From Ceratopteris richardii (taxonomy: Eukaryota > Streptophyta > Polypodiopsida > Polypodiales > Pteridaceae), in contig CM035437.1 in the NCBI GenBank assembly GCA_020310875.1, positions 44,970,171 through 45,034,170 on the forward strand: a stretch of 64,000 bases of DNA, read 5' to 3'. This document shows positions 11,953 through 23,256 of the stretch, piece by piece. Numbering within the stretch: position 1 is the first letter of the stretch; each line of letters starts with the position of its first letter. Made by a program: the position numbers and the translations under genes. The notes below the pieces were generated by a model. It did no database searches, was not told the origin of the DNA, and was given only the letters and a program-made list of their open reading frames with translations.

Positions 11953-12480
11953 ATGGCGGGCAACAATGACTTGTTTGGCATGCTTCAAGCTAAAGATAAG
12001 CTTGATGGGACCAACTATCCGATGTGGACTTACATGATAAAGCATGTTCTTGTTGCAAAACAACTTTGGAACATAGTGGTAGATGTAGATCGAAGACCCC
12101 TAGGTTCTTCTACTTCACAGTCTACTATCACAGATGGAGCTTCTTCTTCATGTACAGTGGTTTCTCCTTCTCCACCTACACAAGAGCAGCTTCGATGGGA
12201 TGGAAAAGATGCTCAAGCTCGTGCATTGATTGCGCTTTCCGTGAAGCGTCATATAGTTCCACACATTCAGTCATGTTCTACATCAAGACAGGCATGGGAC
12301 ACTCTTGTTTCTTTGTATGCCGTGTGTAATGAATCACGTGTTGCATACTTGAGAAAGCAACTTGAGGATGTATGTATGGCTAAAAATGAGTCAATGGATG
12401 TGTATGTGACACACATCAAGGACTTGAGGATGTATGTACAGCTAAAAATGAGTCGGTGTATGTGTATGTGAAGGTTGCAT
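11953..12480 (+). pseudogene. Copia-1 gag, truncated
   Basis: ATG at 11953, then MAGNNDLFGMLQAKDKLDGT and NYPMWTYMIKHVLVAKQLWN, the UBN2 Gag N-terminus. ALIALSVKRHIVPHIQSC and RVAYLRKQLEDV follow. At about 12361-12470 a 50-bp phrase encoding LEDV.MAKNES is tandemly repeated with a 61-bp period, which breaks the frame. Sequence then jumps to integrase, with no zinc knuckle. Confidence 0.85.
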
Positions 12481-12481
12481 T

Positions 12482-13420
12482 CCTAGAAAAATGCATCATG
12501 CTTCTTTTCCAAAAGATAGTCATACACACACTACAAGAAAATTGAAGCTTGTTCATAGTGATGTATGTGGTCCCATCAAGACTCCATCTTTTGGGAAGCA
12601 TGTATATTTTGTTACCTTCATTGATGATGCTACTCCCCATACATGGGTGTATCCTATGAAAGCAAAGAATGAGGTATTTTCTTGCTTCAAAGCATCTTTA
12701 GCTATGGCTGAAAATTTTTCTTCACAAAAGCTTTTGACTCTATGCACAGATTGTGGCGGTGAGTACATGTCACATCAGTTTAGTGATTTTCTTCGTGAAA
12801 GAGGTATTTCACACCAATGTACTATGCTATATACACCTCAACAAAATGGTGTTGCCGAGCATAAAAATAGAACACTCCTTGAAATGGCACGATGTATGAT
12901 TAAAGGAAAGCACCTTCCTGATAAGTTTTGGATGGAAGTCGTCATGTGTGCAAATTATGTGTTGAATCGATACCCTACAAAAGCTTTGAGAGTCATCACT
13001 CCTTATGAGGCTTGGAATGGTCATAAGCCTATGGTTAGTCATATGTGTGTGTTCGTTTGTTTGGCATATGCTCTTGTGCCATCACAACAACGTCACAAAC
13101 TTGATGACAAGGCAAAGAAATGTATATTTGTTGGTTATAGTGCTGAAAGTAAGGGATATCATTTGTATCATCCATTGATGAACACAATTATTGTGAGTCG
13201 AGATATGGTATTTGTTAAAAATTCTGTTTTCTCTCTACTTGAATCCATTGATGAACACAATTATTGTGAGTCGAGATATGGTATTTGTTAAAAATTCTGT
13301 TTTCCCTCTACTCGAATGCAAAAAACAGCCAATAGTTAGCTCACAAGATGTGTTCGATACACTCATGCCTTTGTTCCAAAATGGTGCACTTGACTATGGC
13401 CATGTAGACTAACCAACTGA
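12482..13420 (+). pseudogene. Copia-1 integrase, core and C-terminus
   Basis: Starts within the HHCC-to-core linker (GCIPRKMHHASFPKDS). It has the rve core: HSDVCGPIKTPSFG, FVTFIDDATPHTWVYPMKAK (first Asp), LCTDCGGEYMS (second Asp), YTPQQNGVAEHKNRTLLEMA (catalytic Glu). Then ITPYEAWNGHKP and CIFVGYSAESKGYHLYHP. A 73-bp tandem duplication at 13171-13316 repeats the NTIIVSRDMVFV segment and shifts the frame. The open frame is 266 codons. Confidence 0.88.
13171..13316 (+). repeat. 73-bp tandem duplication in Copia-1 integrase
   Basis: Two copies of a unit beginning TCCATTGATGAACACAATTA, at 13171 and 13244, differing at few positions (TTCTCTCTACTT versus TTCCCTCTACTC). A length of 73 is not a multiple of three, so it disables the frame. 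Confidence 0.9.
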
Positions 13421-13779
13421 GGCTCAAAGGGCCAAAAAATTCCAGCAAAATAGAGCTGAAAATGCAGAGAGTTTCTAGCCAAACATGGTTGAAAATTTTT
13501 ATCCAAAAAATATCAAAACTGTTGGAAATTTCCAACCACATATGGTTGAACATTTGCATCAAGATATGGTTGAAAATGAGCATGAAATTCAGCCCACACA
13601 TGATGTACATATTGATGATGTATTGCATAATGGATGCATGTCTATGAAGAGTGCACAAACTATGGTAAAGTGGTTGAAACAAACTTTGCAAGACAACGAA
13701 TTGAGTGCACCTTTACTTGGTAGAGCAAGATCAAGCTCTCACCATGCATCAAGTAATTTTGTGGATTATTCTCTTATTG

Positions 13780-15330
13780 CAACAACATGTAATGAAGAGC
13801 CACTTTCTTTTGAAGATGCATGTGACGATCCACAATGGATGAGTGCTACACAATCAGAAATGGATTCCATACATAAGAATGGTACTTAGGAGTTATGTGA
13901 ATTGCCAAAAGGAAAGAATGCAATTGGTACAAAGTGGGTTTACAAGATTAAGAGAAAGTCTGATGGTAGCATTGATCGCTACAAAGCTAGATTGATTGCC
14001 AAAGGATATGCGCAACAATATGGCATTGACTATGAGGAAACTTTTGCACCTACTTCATGCATGACTACAAATCATGTTGTGGTTGCATTGGTTGCCCATC
14101 AAGGTTGGAAAGTGCATCAGTTAGACATAAAAGCAGCCTTCTTGAATGATGATTTGCAAGAAGAGGTCTATGTGAAGCAACCTCCTGGATTTGCTATGAA
14201 AGGGAAAGAGCATATGCTTTGTCGCTTACGTAAAGCCTTGTATGGTCTCAAGCAAGCTCCACGTGCATGGTATGAAAAAATCCATTAGCACTTCGTCGCT
14301 CTTGGCTTCGCATGTAGTTCAATTGAAAGCACACTCTATATACGCAAAGATGGGGTTGATCTTACAGTTCTTGTTCTTTATATCGATGACATACTCTTGA
14401 CCGAGTCATGTGATGCAAAACTTGACATTCTTATGGCTTATTTGTAGCATACTTTTGATGTCGCTTATCTTGGTCTTTTGAAGTACTATCTTGGCATCCA
14501 GTTTGTATCCGTTAAGGGGGGAATTGTTATGCATCAAGCTAAGTATGTTGAAAAACTACTTCAGTGTTTTGACTTTGAGGATTGTAAGCAATTTCCACAC
14601 CTGTTGAGATAGGATTTAGGTTCTCAGTTGAGCATTTTAGTGATGCATTTGACACTTCTCTTTATCAGCAAGTTGTGGGATGTCTTATATATGCATGCAA
14701 CACAAGGCCAGATATACAGTATGCAATTTCCCATTTGAGTCGATTCATGCATAGCCCTGGCACTAATAAACATTGGCAAGCGGTGAAGTGTGTGTTTAGA
14801 TATCAAGAGGCACTTTGAGCTTAGGTATTTTTTATGGCAGAGATATTTGGCCATGCTTGCATGCTTTTAGAGATAGTGATTGGGGTGGTTGTTATGATAC
14901 TCGCGTGTCCACTAGTGGTAATTGCTTTCTTCTTGGAGACTCATGAATATATTGGTTGAGTAAGAAGCAACCTACAATGGTGACATCAAGTTGTGAAGCT
15001 GAGTATAGGGCAGTTTCCACAGCGACAATGGAGTGTATATGACCGAGATGCCTATTGATGGATCTTTGCATGGAGATTTATGCTAGTATGCACATTCTCA
15101 TTGATAGTCAGAGTCCATCGGTTGTTGCACGAAACCCAATATTTCATGCATATAACAAACATAATGAGGTGCATTATCACTATGTGAGAGAGCGCCTTCA
15201 TGCAAGAGATATTGATTTGGTATATGTGCCTTTACAAGATAATGTGGCACACATATTCACCAAAGCTCTTCCATGGAAAAAGTTTGAATCTTTTCGCAAA
15301 GATTTAGGCTTATCACCTTGTGGGGGCAGA
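13780..15330 (+). pseudogene. Copia-1 reverse transcriptase and RNase H
   Basis: RVT_2-type domain: [92 protein letters not shown], and YIDDI in place of YVDDM at about 14380. RNase H follows: STSCEAEYRAV, NPIFHAYNKHNEVHYHYVRE, HIFTKALPWKKFESFRKDLG. In-frame stops occur at 13888 (TAG for Trp in GTW), 14287 and about 14446. Beyond about 14600 the frame breaks. Confidence 0.88.
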
Positions 15331-15360
15331 TCTATCACTCCCTGTATGTGTTCACATCAT

Positions 15361-15377
15361 TCCCTCCAAGGGGGGTT
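15361..15377 (+). promoter_or_regulatory. Copia-1 polypurine tract
   Basis: CCAAGGGGGGTT immediately 5' of the 3' LTR, the expected plus-strand priming site. Confidence 0.8.
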
Positions 15378-15669
15378 TGTTACACTTATGTGTTCCTCGA
15401 GTAGCTTTGATGTGAATCGTTTCCCTATACATGGGCACTTTTTACTCTAGTGCTGGTAGAGGTTCTTTTCCCATGTTACCACATACATGATTCAGTCATA
15501 TGTGGTGGTACTTTGTACTTAGGGATATTATTCAGCTCTTATTTCAGTTTAGTTCATCGTCAATAGAGAGAGCTACTCCAACCATCCGTCTTCTCTGTGT
15601 GTCTTGTTCTGTTTGTGCTCCTTGTGTGTGCTTCTTGTGTGTCTCACACACCTCTACACACACCCAATA
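15378..15669 (+). repeat. Copia-1 3' LTR
   Basis: 292 bp, TGTTACACTTATG to CACCCAATA, followed by GGGAT (15670-15674), the second target-duplication copy. Confidence 0.9.
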
Positions 15670-15674
15670 GGGAT

Positions 15675-16464
15675 GTCTACTCCTCTTTCTCCCCATAGGC
15701 ATCAGTGCATGGCCATTATCTCGAGTGTCAGATCGAAAAAAAATTGGCAAAATATTATGGGATTTCTTTATTCTCCTCTCATTGGTTGATAAATTTTAAA
15801 GGCAGTTGATTCTTGCCCAAAGGCAAGAGCCCTAGTCTCGATGGTCTCACTAACGAATTCTTCAAATCCTTTAAGTAAGTATTGTTGGTCCCTCTTTGTT
15901 TAGTTTGGTGTGAGGCTCTCAATTTTGGTGCTTTATCAAAGTGCCTTAATGTTGGAGATATTAAATTCATCCACAAGAAAGACAACAATAACATAATTGA
16001 AAACTAGCACCTAATCAGTATGCTTAAGACTGGCTACAAGATCTTCCCCAAGGTCTGCCAACCGAATAACTAGACATCTTGATTGTGGATCAATGAAGAC
16101 CATAAAGGATTAATCAAAGGCATATCTATTCTTGAAGTCATCATTGATATTTCGGAGGGATAGAGTACACAAACCAATCATCCCAAAACTCTCAAGATAG
16201 ATTTTGATAAAGTGTATGATATGATGGAGTGGGATTACATCCTTTAATATCTTAAGGACTTTAGCTTTGGATGTAAATTTAAAAAGATGGGATCCGCACT
16301 CCTTTGAAATGCCTCGGCTCATATTAACATCAATGGCCAACTTTCCCCATCTATTTACCTAAAGAGCTCGATCAATTAAGGATGTCTTCTTGCCCCATTG
16401 CTTTTTGCAATCATTTTTGCCAATCTCAGTTGCCTAGTTGACAATCAAGTGAAGTAGCGGTATA

Positions 16465-16507
<43 letters not shown>

Positions 16508-16650
16508 GTGTAGTCAGGATGTGATGGTTCTTGGATTCTTTGCTAATGACATCAATGTGTTTCTTCAAAATGCTTTGGAGTGTGCTTCCCCTATTAAAAA
16601 AACATGAATTAGCAACAGATGCAAAATGAAGTAAAAATGACATGCATAAG
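15675..16650 (+). pseudogene. LINE fragment, 3' part (reverse transcriptase)
   Basis: Continuation of the LINE beyond Copia-1, spread over several frames: PKGKSPSLDGLTNEFFKSF (15815), IKFIHKKDNNN (15960), PISMLKTGYKIFPKV (16015), DKVYD/MMEWDYI-like text (16210), FKRWDP (16290), CPLAPLLFAIIF (16390, the GCPLSPLLF box) and FANDINVFLQNALE (16540). The last corresponds to the F/YADD active site, here FAND. A (CT)n tract interrupts it at 16468. The sequence loses LINE similarity near 16650; no poly(A) tail or 3' UTR end is clear. Confidence 0.78.
16468..16505. repeat. (CT)n microsatellite inside the LINE
   Basis: Nineteen uninterrupted CT units between two conserved blocks of the LINE reverse transcriptase, so it arose after the element died. 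Confidence 0.95.
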
Positions 16651-16829
16651 TATTTCCACTAGCAAAAAAAAATGCGATTAAAAATTTGAGCATATATGTT
16701 ACATCGATATAGGAGATGTTATAGGAGTGTAACTAAATAATTCTTTTTTCTTTTAATCAATAGGTATACCAATGGGTTTTTTTTCCTTTTATTTTGCTAC
16801 AAGAAGAATATGAAACTTCCTTTTTTTTA

Positions 16830-17928
16830 TAGGTGGACAATTAAGTGCATGTCCAAATGAGGCAATTTCTGAGCCTTTATAGGTTCCACATGATGATGCA
16901 TATCATTCCATTTCTTATGCAAATTTACATGATGCACTTGTCGATGAGAGGGCTAACATAGAAGAGGCTAAAAATATGCCTAAATGATTGGTGCAAACTT
17001 TGAGAGGTATAAAATTAGATGCACCTTTGTCATATCATACCTATTCAAGCTTTCATAGTGCTTCTTTTGCATCATATTGCTATGCAATGGCTGCCTCCAA
17101 TCTTTGTGATGAGAGTGAGCCTCTTTCTTTTGATGAAGCACAAAATTTGAAACATTGGATGGCTACTATGGAATCAAAATATGATGCTATTATGAAGAAT
17201 GGTACTTGGTATTTATGTGATTTGCCTCCTAGCAAAAAGGCCATTGGCACTAAATGGGTATACAAGCTGAAAAATAAGCCTAATGGAATAGTTGACAAGT
17301 GGTATAAGGCCACGCTTCTTGCCAAAGGTTATGCTTAAGAGAGAGGCATTGATTTTGATGAGACCTTTTCTCCGACATGCTAAGTGACCCTTGTCCATAG
17401 CATTCGTGCACTTGAAGCTCTTCATGGTTGGAATCTACATCAATTGGAAATTAAAACTACATTTCTTAATGGTGACTTACATGAAGAAGTTTATGTATTT
17501 CAACCCCATGGTTTTGTGTAGAAAGGTAATGAAAACAAAGTGTTCAAGTTGAAAAATGCATTTAATGGTTTGAAGCAAGCACCACATGCTTGATATGAAA
17601 AGATACATGTGTACTTGATTGCACATGGTTTTGAGAACAATCCAATTGAGGGAAGATTATATGTTAAGTGTGCAAATGATGTACTTTTGATCGTTGTTGT
17701 ATATGTTGATGACATGCTACCACTGATCCTAATGAGAAGCATATTGCCAAATTTAATGCTGATTTGCATGCCTCTTTTGAGATGTCAGATTTGGGGAATT
17801 GGCATCATTATTTAGGCATTCAAATTATGCAAGTTGATAGAGGAACATTTTTTGTGTCAACCAAAATATATGGACACATTATTGCAACATTCTCGCCTTG
17901 AAGATTTCAATCCTATTGCCACTCCCAT
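16830..17928 (+). pseudogene. Copia-2: reverse transcriptase fragment
   Basis: Starts at the integrase/RT junction (GGQLSACPNEAISEPL) and runs through ESEPLSFDEAQNLKHWM, KKAIGTKWVYKLKNKPNG, GIDFDETFSPTC, HQLEIKTTFLNGDLHEEVYV, GLKQAPHA and VVYVDDM (intact YVDDM at about 17705), to FNPIATPI at 17928. There it stops exactly at a CACTACAAG end. Closely related in sequence to Copia-3 and Copia-6, so of the same family. Stops (TAA at 17337, TAG at 17519, TGA at 17592) and a frame change show it is dead. No LTR. Confidence 0.85.
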
Positions 17929-19072
17929 CACTACAAGAAGCTTGCAATCCTATTGCCTCTATAGCGACAGTTGACGTGACACAATTTCATCACTTTGTGA
18001 TTGCACATTCTATCATATATAGCATCGGGCACATACCATAATTTACATGAGATTGCTAGCGAGGTTCATTACGAGGGTTTTGATGAGGTGTAACAAGCAT
18101 CACTTATGTGGCATTGTGGAAGCGTACGTCATGCAATGCCATCACATATGCAACATTGCAAAAGCATCGCATATGTGACACTAATAAAACTCACATATGT
18201 GATGCAAAAGGAGTGTTTCATAAGCAATGCTAAATGCATTGCTTATACAAAGCCCCATACACATGCAACTTACCATCGCTTATCCAACTTTGGAGCATTG
18301 CTTATGTGATGCTTGCTTTTGATCATTTTCAATTTTCATTCTATGTGTGTTTGATCAAAGAGTGAACCAACATTCATATCTAGAATGTGCTTATGAACTC
18401 TCTCTCTGTCTCTATCTCAATCTCTATCTCTCTCTCTCTTGGTTTTTGTCTCTCTCTCTCTCTATCTTTATTGCATGTTATTGAATAAATTCATTGAGCA
18501 TTATAGATGGCTAATTATTGTAAGTACAATTTTCATTGTTTCTATATCATTTAAATTGTTTTGTTTTCGTAAATTAACATACTCGCACATACACGTGCAC
18601 ATGCACATATACACATATACATGCACATGCTCATATATGCACATACACATACTTATCCACATACACATGCACATGCACATACACACATCTACACACGCAT
18701 ACACATATACTTATACACATACACATACACATACACATGCACATACACATACACTTACACATACACATGCACATACACACACATACACATATACACACAC
18801 ATGCACATGCACAAATGTATCTACATGCACATACACATACACGTACACACATACACACATAATTATACACATACATATACACATACACATACATATGCAC
18901 ATACACACACATACACATATATATACACATGCACATGAACATGCAAATACATATGTACATGCACATGCATATGCATCTGCACATGCACATGCATATACAT
19001 ATGCACATGCATAAGCACATACATGCATATGCACATGTACATGTACATGCACATACACATGCACATGCCTCA
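17929..19072 (+). repeat. left long terminal arm
   Basis: Order from the outer end: CACTACAAGAAG; about 100 bp similar to the right arm; subterminal motifs at 18141-18150, 18166-18178 and 18191-18203 (TCGCATATGTGA and variants around a CATATG core); TGTGTTTGATCAAAGAGTGA; a CT tract about 18390-18465; GGCTAATTATTGTAAGTACA near 18508; then ACACAT/ACATGC hexamers from 18590 to 19072. It joins Copia-3 integrase at 19073. Confidence 0.75.
18590..19072. repeat. degenerate (ACACAT/GCACAT)n array
   Basis: Hexamer-based CA-rich satellite. It yields long meaningless open frames of His/Thr/Tyr or Cys/Met/Val on both strands, and a fusion with the Copia-3 integrase frame. Confidence 0.9.
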
Positions 19073-19074
19073 TT

Positions 19075-19982
19075 AGGACTAGTAGTAGACTGTCCACCTG
19101 TAAAAAGAGGCATCAAAGTATCATACATGTCTTTGGAGCTAACAGATGTCTCCTTAATACATGAAAGCAATGGCTGAATAGCATCTTCCACAAAAACAAC
19201 ATCACAGCTAACCAGAATGCGTTTAGTTTGTGGATGATACAGACGATAGCCTTTACTTTCAGAACTGTACCCAACAAAAATACATTTTATTGCCTTATCA
19301 TCCAATTTTCTGCGATGTTGTTCAGGCACTAGTGCATATGCCAAACAACCAAAAACCCGCAGATGAGCGACAGATGGCTTGCCATCATGCCAAGCCTCAT
19401 ATGGAGTGATAGACTGCAGTGCTTTAGTGTGACACCTGTTAAGTACATATGTTGCACACATGACAGCCTCAAGCCAGAAACTATGTGGTAAAGCCTGACT
19501 CTTGACCATACACCTCGCCATCTCCATGAGTGACATGTTCTTCTGTTCAGCAACTCCATTCTGTTGAGGTGTATACGGCACTGTACACTGGTGTTTTATC
19601 CCACGTTCAGCCAGAAATGCATTAAAATCAGAAGACATATGTTCCCCCCCTCGATCAGAACGGAGGGTGCCCATTTTACATGCTGACAGATTTTCAACCA
19701 AAACCAAAAACTGTTTGAAGCACAAAACACTTCGGAATTCGCCTTCAATGGATATACCCATGCATGCCTGGAAAAATCATCAATGAAAGTCACGAAGTCA
19801 AGATAGTTTCCAAAAGAAGGTGTCTGCATAGGACCACAGACATCACTATGTACAAGCTGTAATTTTTGCATAGCCCGAACTGAACCATCTTTTGGAAAGG
19901 ACAAACGCTGCATTATGCCCAAAATACAGCCTTCACATACATGTTTTCCAAGTGCCTCAAGCTTGGGCAAAGAAGACACCAT
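19075..19982 (-). pseudogene. Copia-3 integrase
   Basis: Minus strand: GKHVCEGCILGIMQRLSFPK (last half of the HHCC finger), HSDVCGPMQTPSFG, FVTFIDDFSRHAWVYPLKAN (Asp 1), LRSDRGGEHMSSDFNAFLAE (Asp 2), YTPQQNGVAEQKNMSLMEMA (Glu), ITPYEAWHDGKPSVAHLRVF, CIFVGYSSESKGYRLYHPQT. The catalytic triad is kept, but one frameshift near 19700-19760 splits the domain. The final frame reads straight into the microsatellite, adding over 140 Cys/Met/Val-rich codons. Confidence 0.88.
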
Positions 19983-19991
19983 ATCAGATTT

Positions 19992-21534
19992 CTACAGGTG
20001 TAGCAAACTAGCAAAATTCCGATGACCAAAGCGTGCATGCCAAAGCTTTACATCTGACATAGCCTGAGAATCATGAACTTCACATGCCGAATCATTCACA
20101 CATCTTTCATAGTCTATGATCTTATACAGCCCACAACATAAAATATCATAAGCAATAATAACATCGCCATTTGACAGATCATGAACTGTACATCTGTCAT
20201 TAATAAATTTCACAACCAAGCCAATCTTTGCTAATGCAGAAAATGATAACAGATTCTTCTTGATCCCTGGCACAAATAAAGCATATGACAAGGTGAAAGA
20301 ACTACCATCAGTAGTAGTCAGAATGATCTTACCAACTCCCATAACATGAGGAGTTGTTGGTGCATGTGATAGTATTCCCTGTAGGGGCAGGCTCGAGTGA
20401 AGAGAAGAAACTGCGCTGCGAGGTAATATGTTTGGTCACCCCACTGTCAAAGTACCAAACATCTGAGTCCACAACAGACATGCAATGCTCATGAGAAGAT
20501 GGTTCACAACTGCAAACAATAGTAAACGCCCATTCTTTTTCCTGCACAAGATTAGCAGACTCTATTTTGGGTGTAGAGGCTTCTGCAACAACCATTCCAG
20601 CCTCCTTTTTGTTTGCCTCTTTTGCAACCAGTTTTGGACAGTTCTTTATGATATGATTATTCCCTTTACAGTACTTGCAAAACAATTTTTGCTTTTCTGA
20701 TTTCTTCTCATCTTTATCCTGGTTCTTCGAATGTGCAGCATTTGCATATTTTTGCTTACTAGTAGAAGAGCTCCATTTTCCTTTGCCCTTCTGACTAGCC
20801 AAGAAAGCTTGATCTGCAACACGCATAATGGACCTATTCTGCCTAGACTGATCTTCTTGTAACAGAACATAGACTAACTCCTCAAATGACAAGGCATTTG
20901 GATTGTCTTTCATCATCAATCGAAGAGTAGAAGCAAAACTATGATATGAATCAGGAAGACCATTCAGAACGGTCTACACAAGTGAGCTATCTGGTATAAC
21001 CTCATCAGGAGAAATCAACTATTCCTTCAAGACTTTGATCTTTGTTAGAAAATTGTCCATAGAATCACCTTCATTCATGTGCTCACTCTCCAACTGTTTT
21101 CGGAGGTAAGCAACACGAGCCTCATTCCTAGCCTGGTACAATGTGGTAAGTGTATCCCAAGCATCCTTTGCTGTTCTGCAAGAGCGAATGTGAGGAATAA
21201 TAGCACGTTTGACAGACAAAGCTATCAATGCATGTGCTTGAGCATCTCTGCCATCCCAACGAATTTGCTCTGCAGTAGGTGCAATAGAAACAGCAGCACG
21301 AACAGGAATCTGTAGAATATCATCTTCGACACCATCTCCGTCAGCTTCAGCACCTGTATTTGCAGTACCTGTAGTCGCAGGTGTAACAGGATGTCTTTCA
21401 ACACCCTGCACAATGTTCCACAGTTCTTTTGCAACCAATACATGTCGCATCATATAAGCCCATAATGGGTAGTTGGTACCATCCAACTTATCCTCAACAA
21501 CCAATATACGGAATACATCACTGCTTTCAGCCAT
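19992..21534 (-). pseudogene. Copia-3 gag and protease
   Basis: ATG at 21534: SSDVFRILVVEDKLDGTNYP, LWAYMMRHVLVAKELWNIV, then QIRWDGRDAQAHALIALSVK and RVAYLRKQLESEHMNEGDSM. After a stop near 21018: DQSRQNRSIMRVADQAFLAS and a canonical zinc knuckle CKYCKGNNHIIKNC (about 20640-20680). The protease reads WYFDSGVTKHIT at about 20440 (DSGV for the usual DSGA), then SYALFVPGIKKNLLSFSALA and the GAG-pre motif VKLWHARFGHRN near 20030. A stop and a frame change lie between the blocks. Confidence 0.88.
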
Positions 21535-21875
21535 GGCCGGTGACTAAAATACCTTGATGCAAAAAATTGACTGTATCTCAAAAAGTTGAACACAACTGCC
21601 TAGATGAGTTCTGCTAAACCTGTAGCAGACTTTGAGACGCTTATACTGGCGAATCGAAATAGGTATATACCTTTGGCACAAAAAGATAAAATAGCCTGCA
21701 CAAGCACTGCGATAGTGCGTTCGGAGGCCAAAACGAGCTCATATTGCGATTTCGTCACCACATAGCGAAGCTGTTTTGATCTCTGAAACACCTTGAGTAT
21801 GCTCACCAAATTTCATGCGAATCTGAGACTACAACTGGAGGAGTGTCGACGACGCCCTAGATGAAGCGGCGACCT

Positions 21876-21887
21876 GCTCTGATACCA
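21876..21887 (-). promoter_or_regulatory. Copia-3 primer-binding site
   Basis: Minus strand TGGTATCAGAGC, 2 nt from the inner end of the LTR; initiator-Met tRNA type. Confidence 0.88.
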
Positions 21888-21889
21888 AT

Positions 21890-22118
21890 TGTTGGAGTTA
21901 GACGTCTATGGAAGCACGGAACAGCACAAGGAAGAAGAAGAAGCTTGGAGCACAACACACAAGACTGAATGTATTACTAGAGAATGTACAAAGATAAGTA
22001 GCCCATTAGGGCAATAGGCGTATATGCAAGCCAGGGGAAAAAAATCTCCTAAAGAGGGAAAAAAGTGCCCCGATGGTCCTAGAGTGTTCACACACATCAC
22101 TGCCTAAATATATCAACA
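21890..22118 (-). repeat. Copia-3 5' LTR
   Basis: 229 bp; on the minus strand it runs from TGTTGATATATTTAGG to CTAACTCCAACA, with canonical TG...CA ends. No second LTR of this copy is present. Confidence 0.85.
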
Positions 22119-22212
22119 GTTGTAACCTTAATGTTCTCTGGATCTTTCAAAGATGATATTCACAGTAGTCATGCCAAGTACTCGTAACCCATAATGAGTG
22201 ATGGGTTAGTGT
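22119..22212. other. spacer between Copia-3 and Copia-4
   Basis: Short unassigned sequence; its last 5 bases AGTGT (22208-22212) are the target-duplication copy of Copia-4. Confidence 0.6.
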
Positions 22213-23012
22213 TGTTAAAAGTTTTTCAAGCTCAAGAGTGTGGGAACATGCCCCAAATTGAACCTTCCACATCATCCACAATCAAAGGAGGCTGATTTCC
22301 ACGAGTTGGAGGCATCAAATTATGCCCATAATGGAAAGAAGTTGATTAGAGAAGATTTAGCTCACCTCTTGATGTGATTGGACCTCACTTTTGACATGTA
22401 TATGTTTTTGATTGGTTAAAGAGGTTAGTATGTGGTCTTTAAAATCTCTAATGAGTTGTATTATGACTTAGAGTTGTGGAAATATGTGCCCAAGCTGCCC
22501 CCTTGCTTAAGAACACCCCCTACTAGCTGTTCTCTGCATATTTTGCAGAAATTTCACTTTTACACACTCTATCTATCTAGATGTTTTTGGCAGACCCCTC
22601 GATCTTGTAGTTGTTGTTTCTCCTTCATCCGGAATCCATTTGCAATGATTTGTGTCTTGTTGGAAAGCTTATAAGTTCTACTTTGTCTGGTATAAGTCTC
22701 GGGTTCAGTGCCTGCACATGTGCAGAGAAATGTCCAGAACAGTGTTTGTCTAGTTAGCTCATACTTTGTGAAGAGATCAAGTTATCTATTTTGTTGCAGC
22801 TGGTTGAGGCATCATCCAGTGTCCAAATGGAGTGATTTTACTCTCATTTGAAAGATCTTAAAGTCTAATTTAAGCCTGCAAATTTTCATTATCAGTCTCT
22901 GCATATACTCAGAGAAACTCAAAAAATACAGAGCCTATGTCTGAAAAATTTCAGGATCCTAGGAGGGTTCATTTGCTTTTGTTGTGCACATAGGACTCTT
23001 TATCCTCCAACA
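22213..23012 (+). repeat. Copia-4 5' LTR
   Basis: 800 bp, TGTTAAAAGTTTTTC to ATCCTCCAACA. CTCTGCATAT and CAGTGCCTGCACATGTG phrases recur within it. No obvious TATA box was fixed. Confidence 0.92.
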
Positions 23013-23013
23013 T

Positions 23014-23025
23014 TGGTATCAGAGC
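23014..23025 (+). promoter_or_regulatory. Copia-4 primer-binding site
   Basis: TGGTATCAGAGC, 1 nt after the LTR; initiator-Met tRNA type. Confidence 0.9.
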
Positions 23026-23256
23026 TATAAGTGGAGTATCAAAGAGAGAAGAAGGAGCTACTGAAGTGAAGTAAAGATTTCATCAAAGTTTGAAGGAAGG
23101 AAGCAAAGAATGGGTACGTCAACAAGGGGAAGCAAATACATCATCAAATCAAAGACGAAGCTTCATCAAGAGGAGTAGCTCTATTTTTTGAGGTAAAAGC
23201 CATCCTTTTCAACTTCATTGCATCAAAGGGGAGGTTAAAAAGAGTTAGGAGGCACC

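Larger units (their letters stand above)
11367..15669 (+). mobile_element. Copia-1: LTR retrotransposon, internally deleted, inserted in the LINE
   Basis: 4.3-kb Ty1/Copia element with both LTRs (11367-11673 and 15378-15669), PBS and PPT, flanked by the duplicated target GGGAT (11362-11366 and 15670-15674). LINE coding resumes on the far side, proving the order of events. The LTRs are about 90% identical by eye, plus small indels. Gag is fused to mid-integrase, so the Gag zinc knuckle, protease and integrase zinc finger are missing. The remaining frames carry stops. It could not have moved without help. Confidence 0.93.
19073..22118 (-). mobile_element. Copia-3: 5' half of a Copia element
   Basis: Minus-strand element with 5' LTR (21890-22118), PBS, leader, gag, protease and integrase. 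It is cut off at the integrase/RT junction (SPNEA, about 19075) where the left arm's hexamer array begins. No RT, RNase H or 3' LTR in this orientation. The same family as Copia-6 and Copia-2. Confidence 0.88.

Noticed and set aside
18439..19066. Open frames rich in His/Thr/Tyr in the left arm
   Set aside because: Same satellite artefact.
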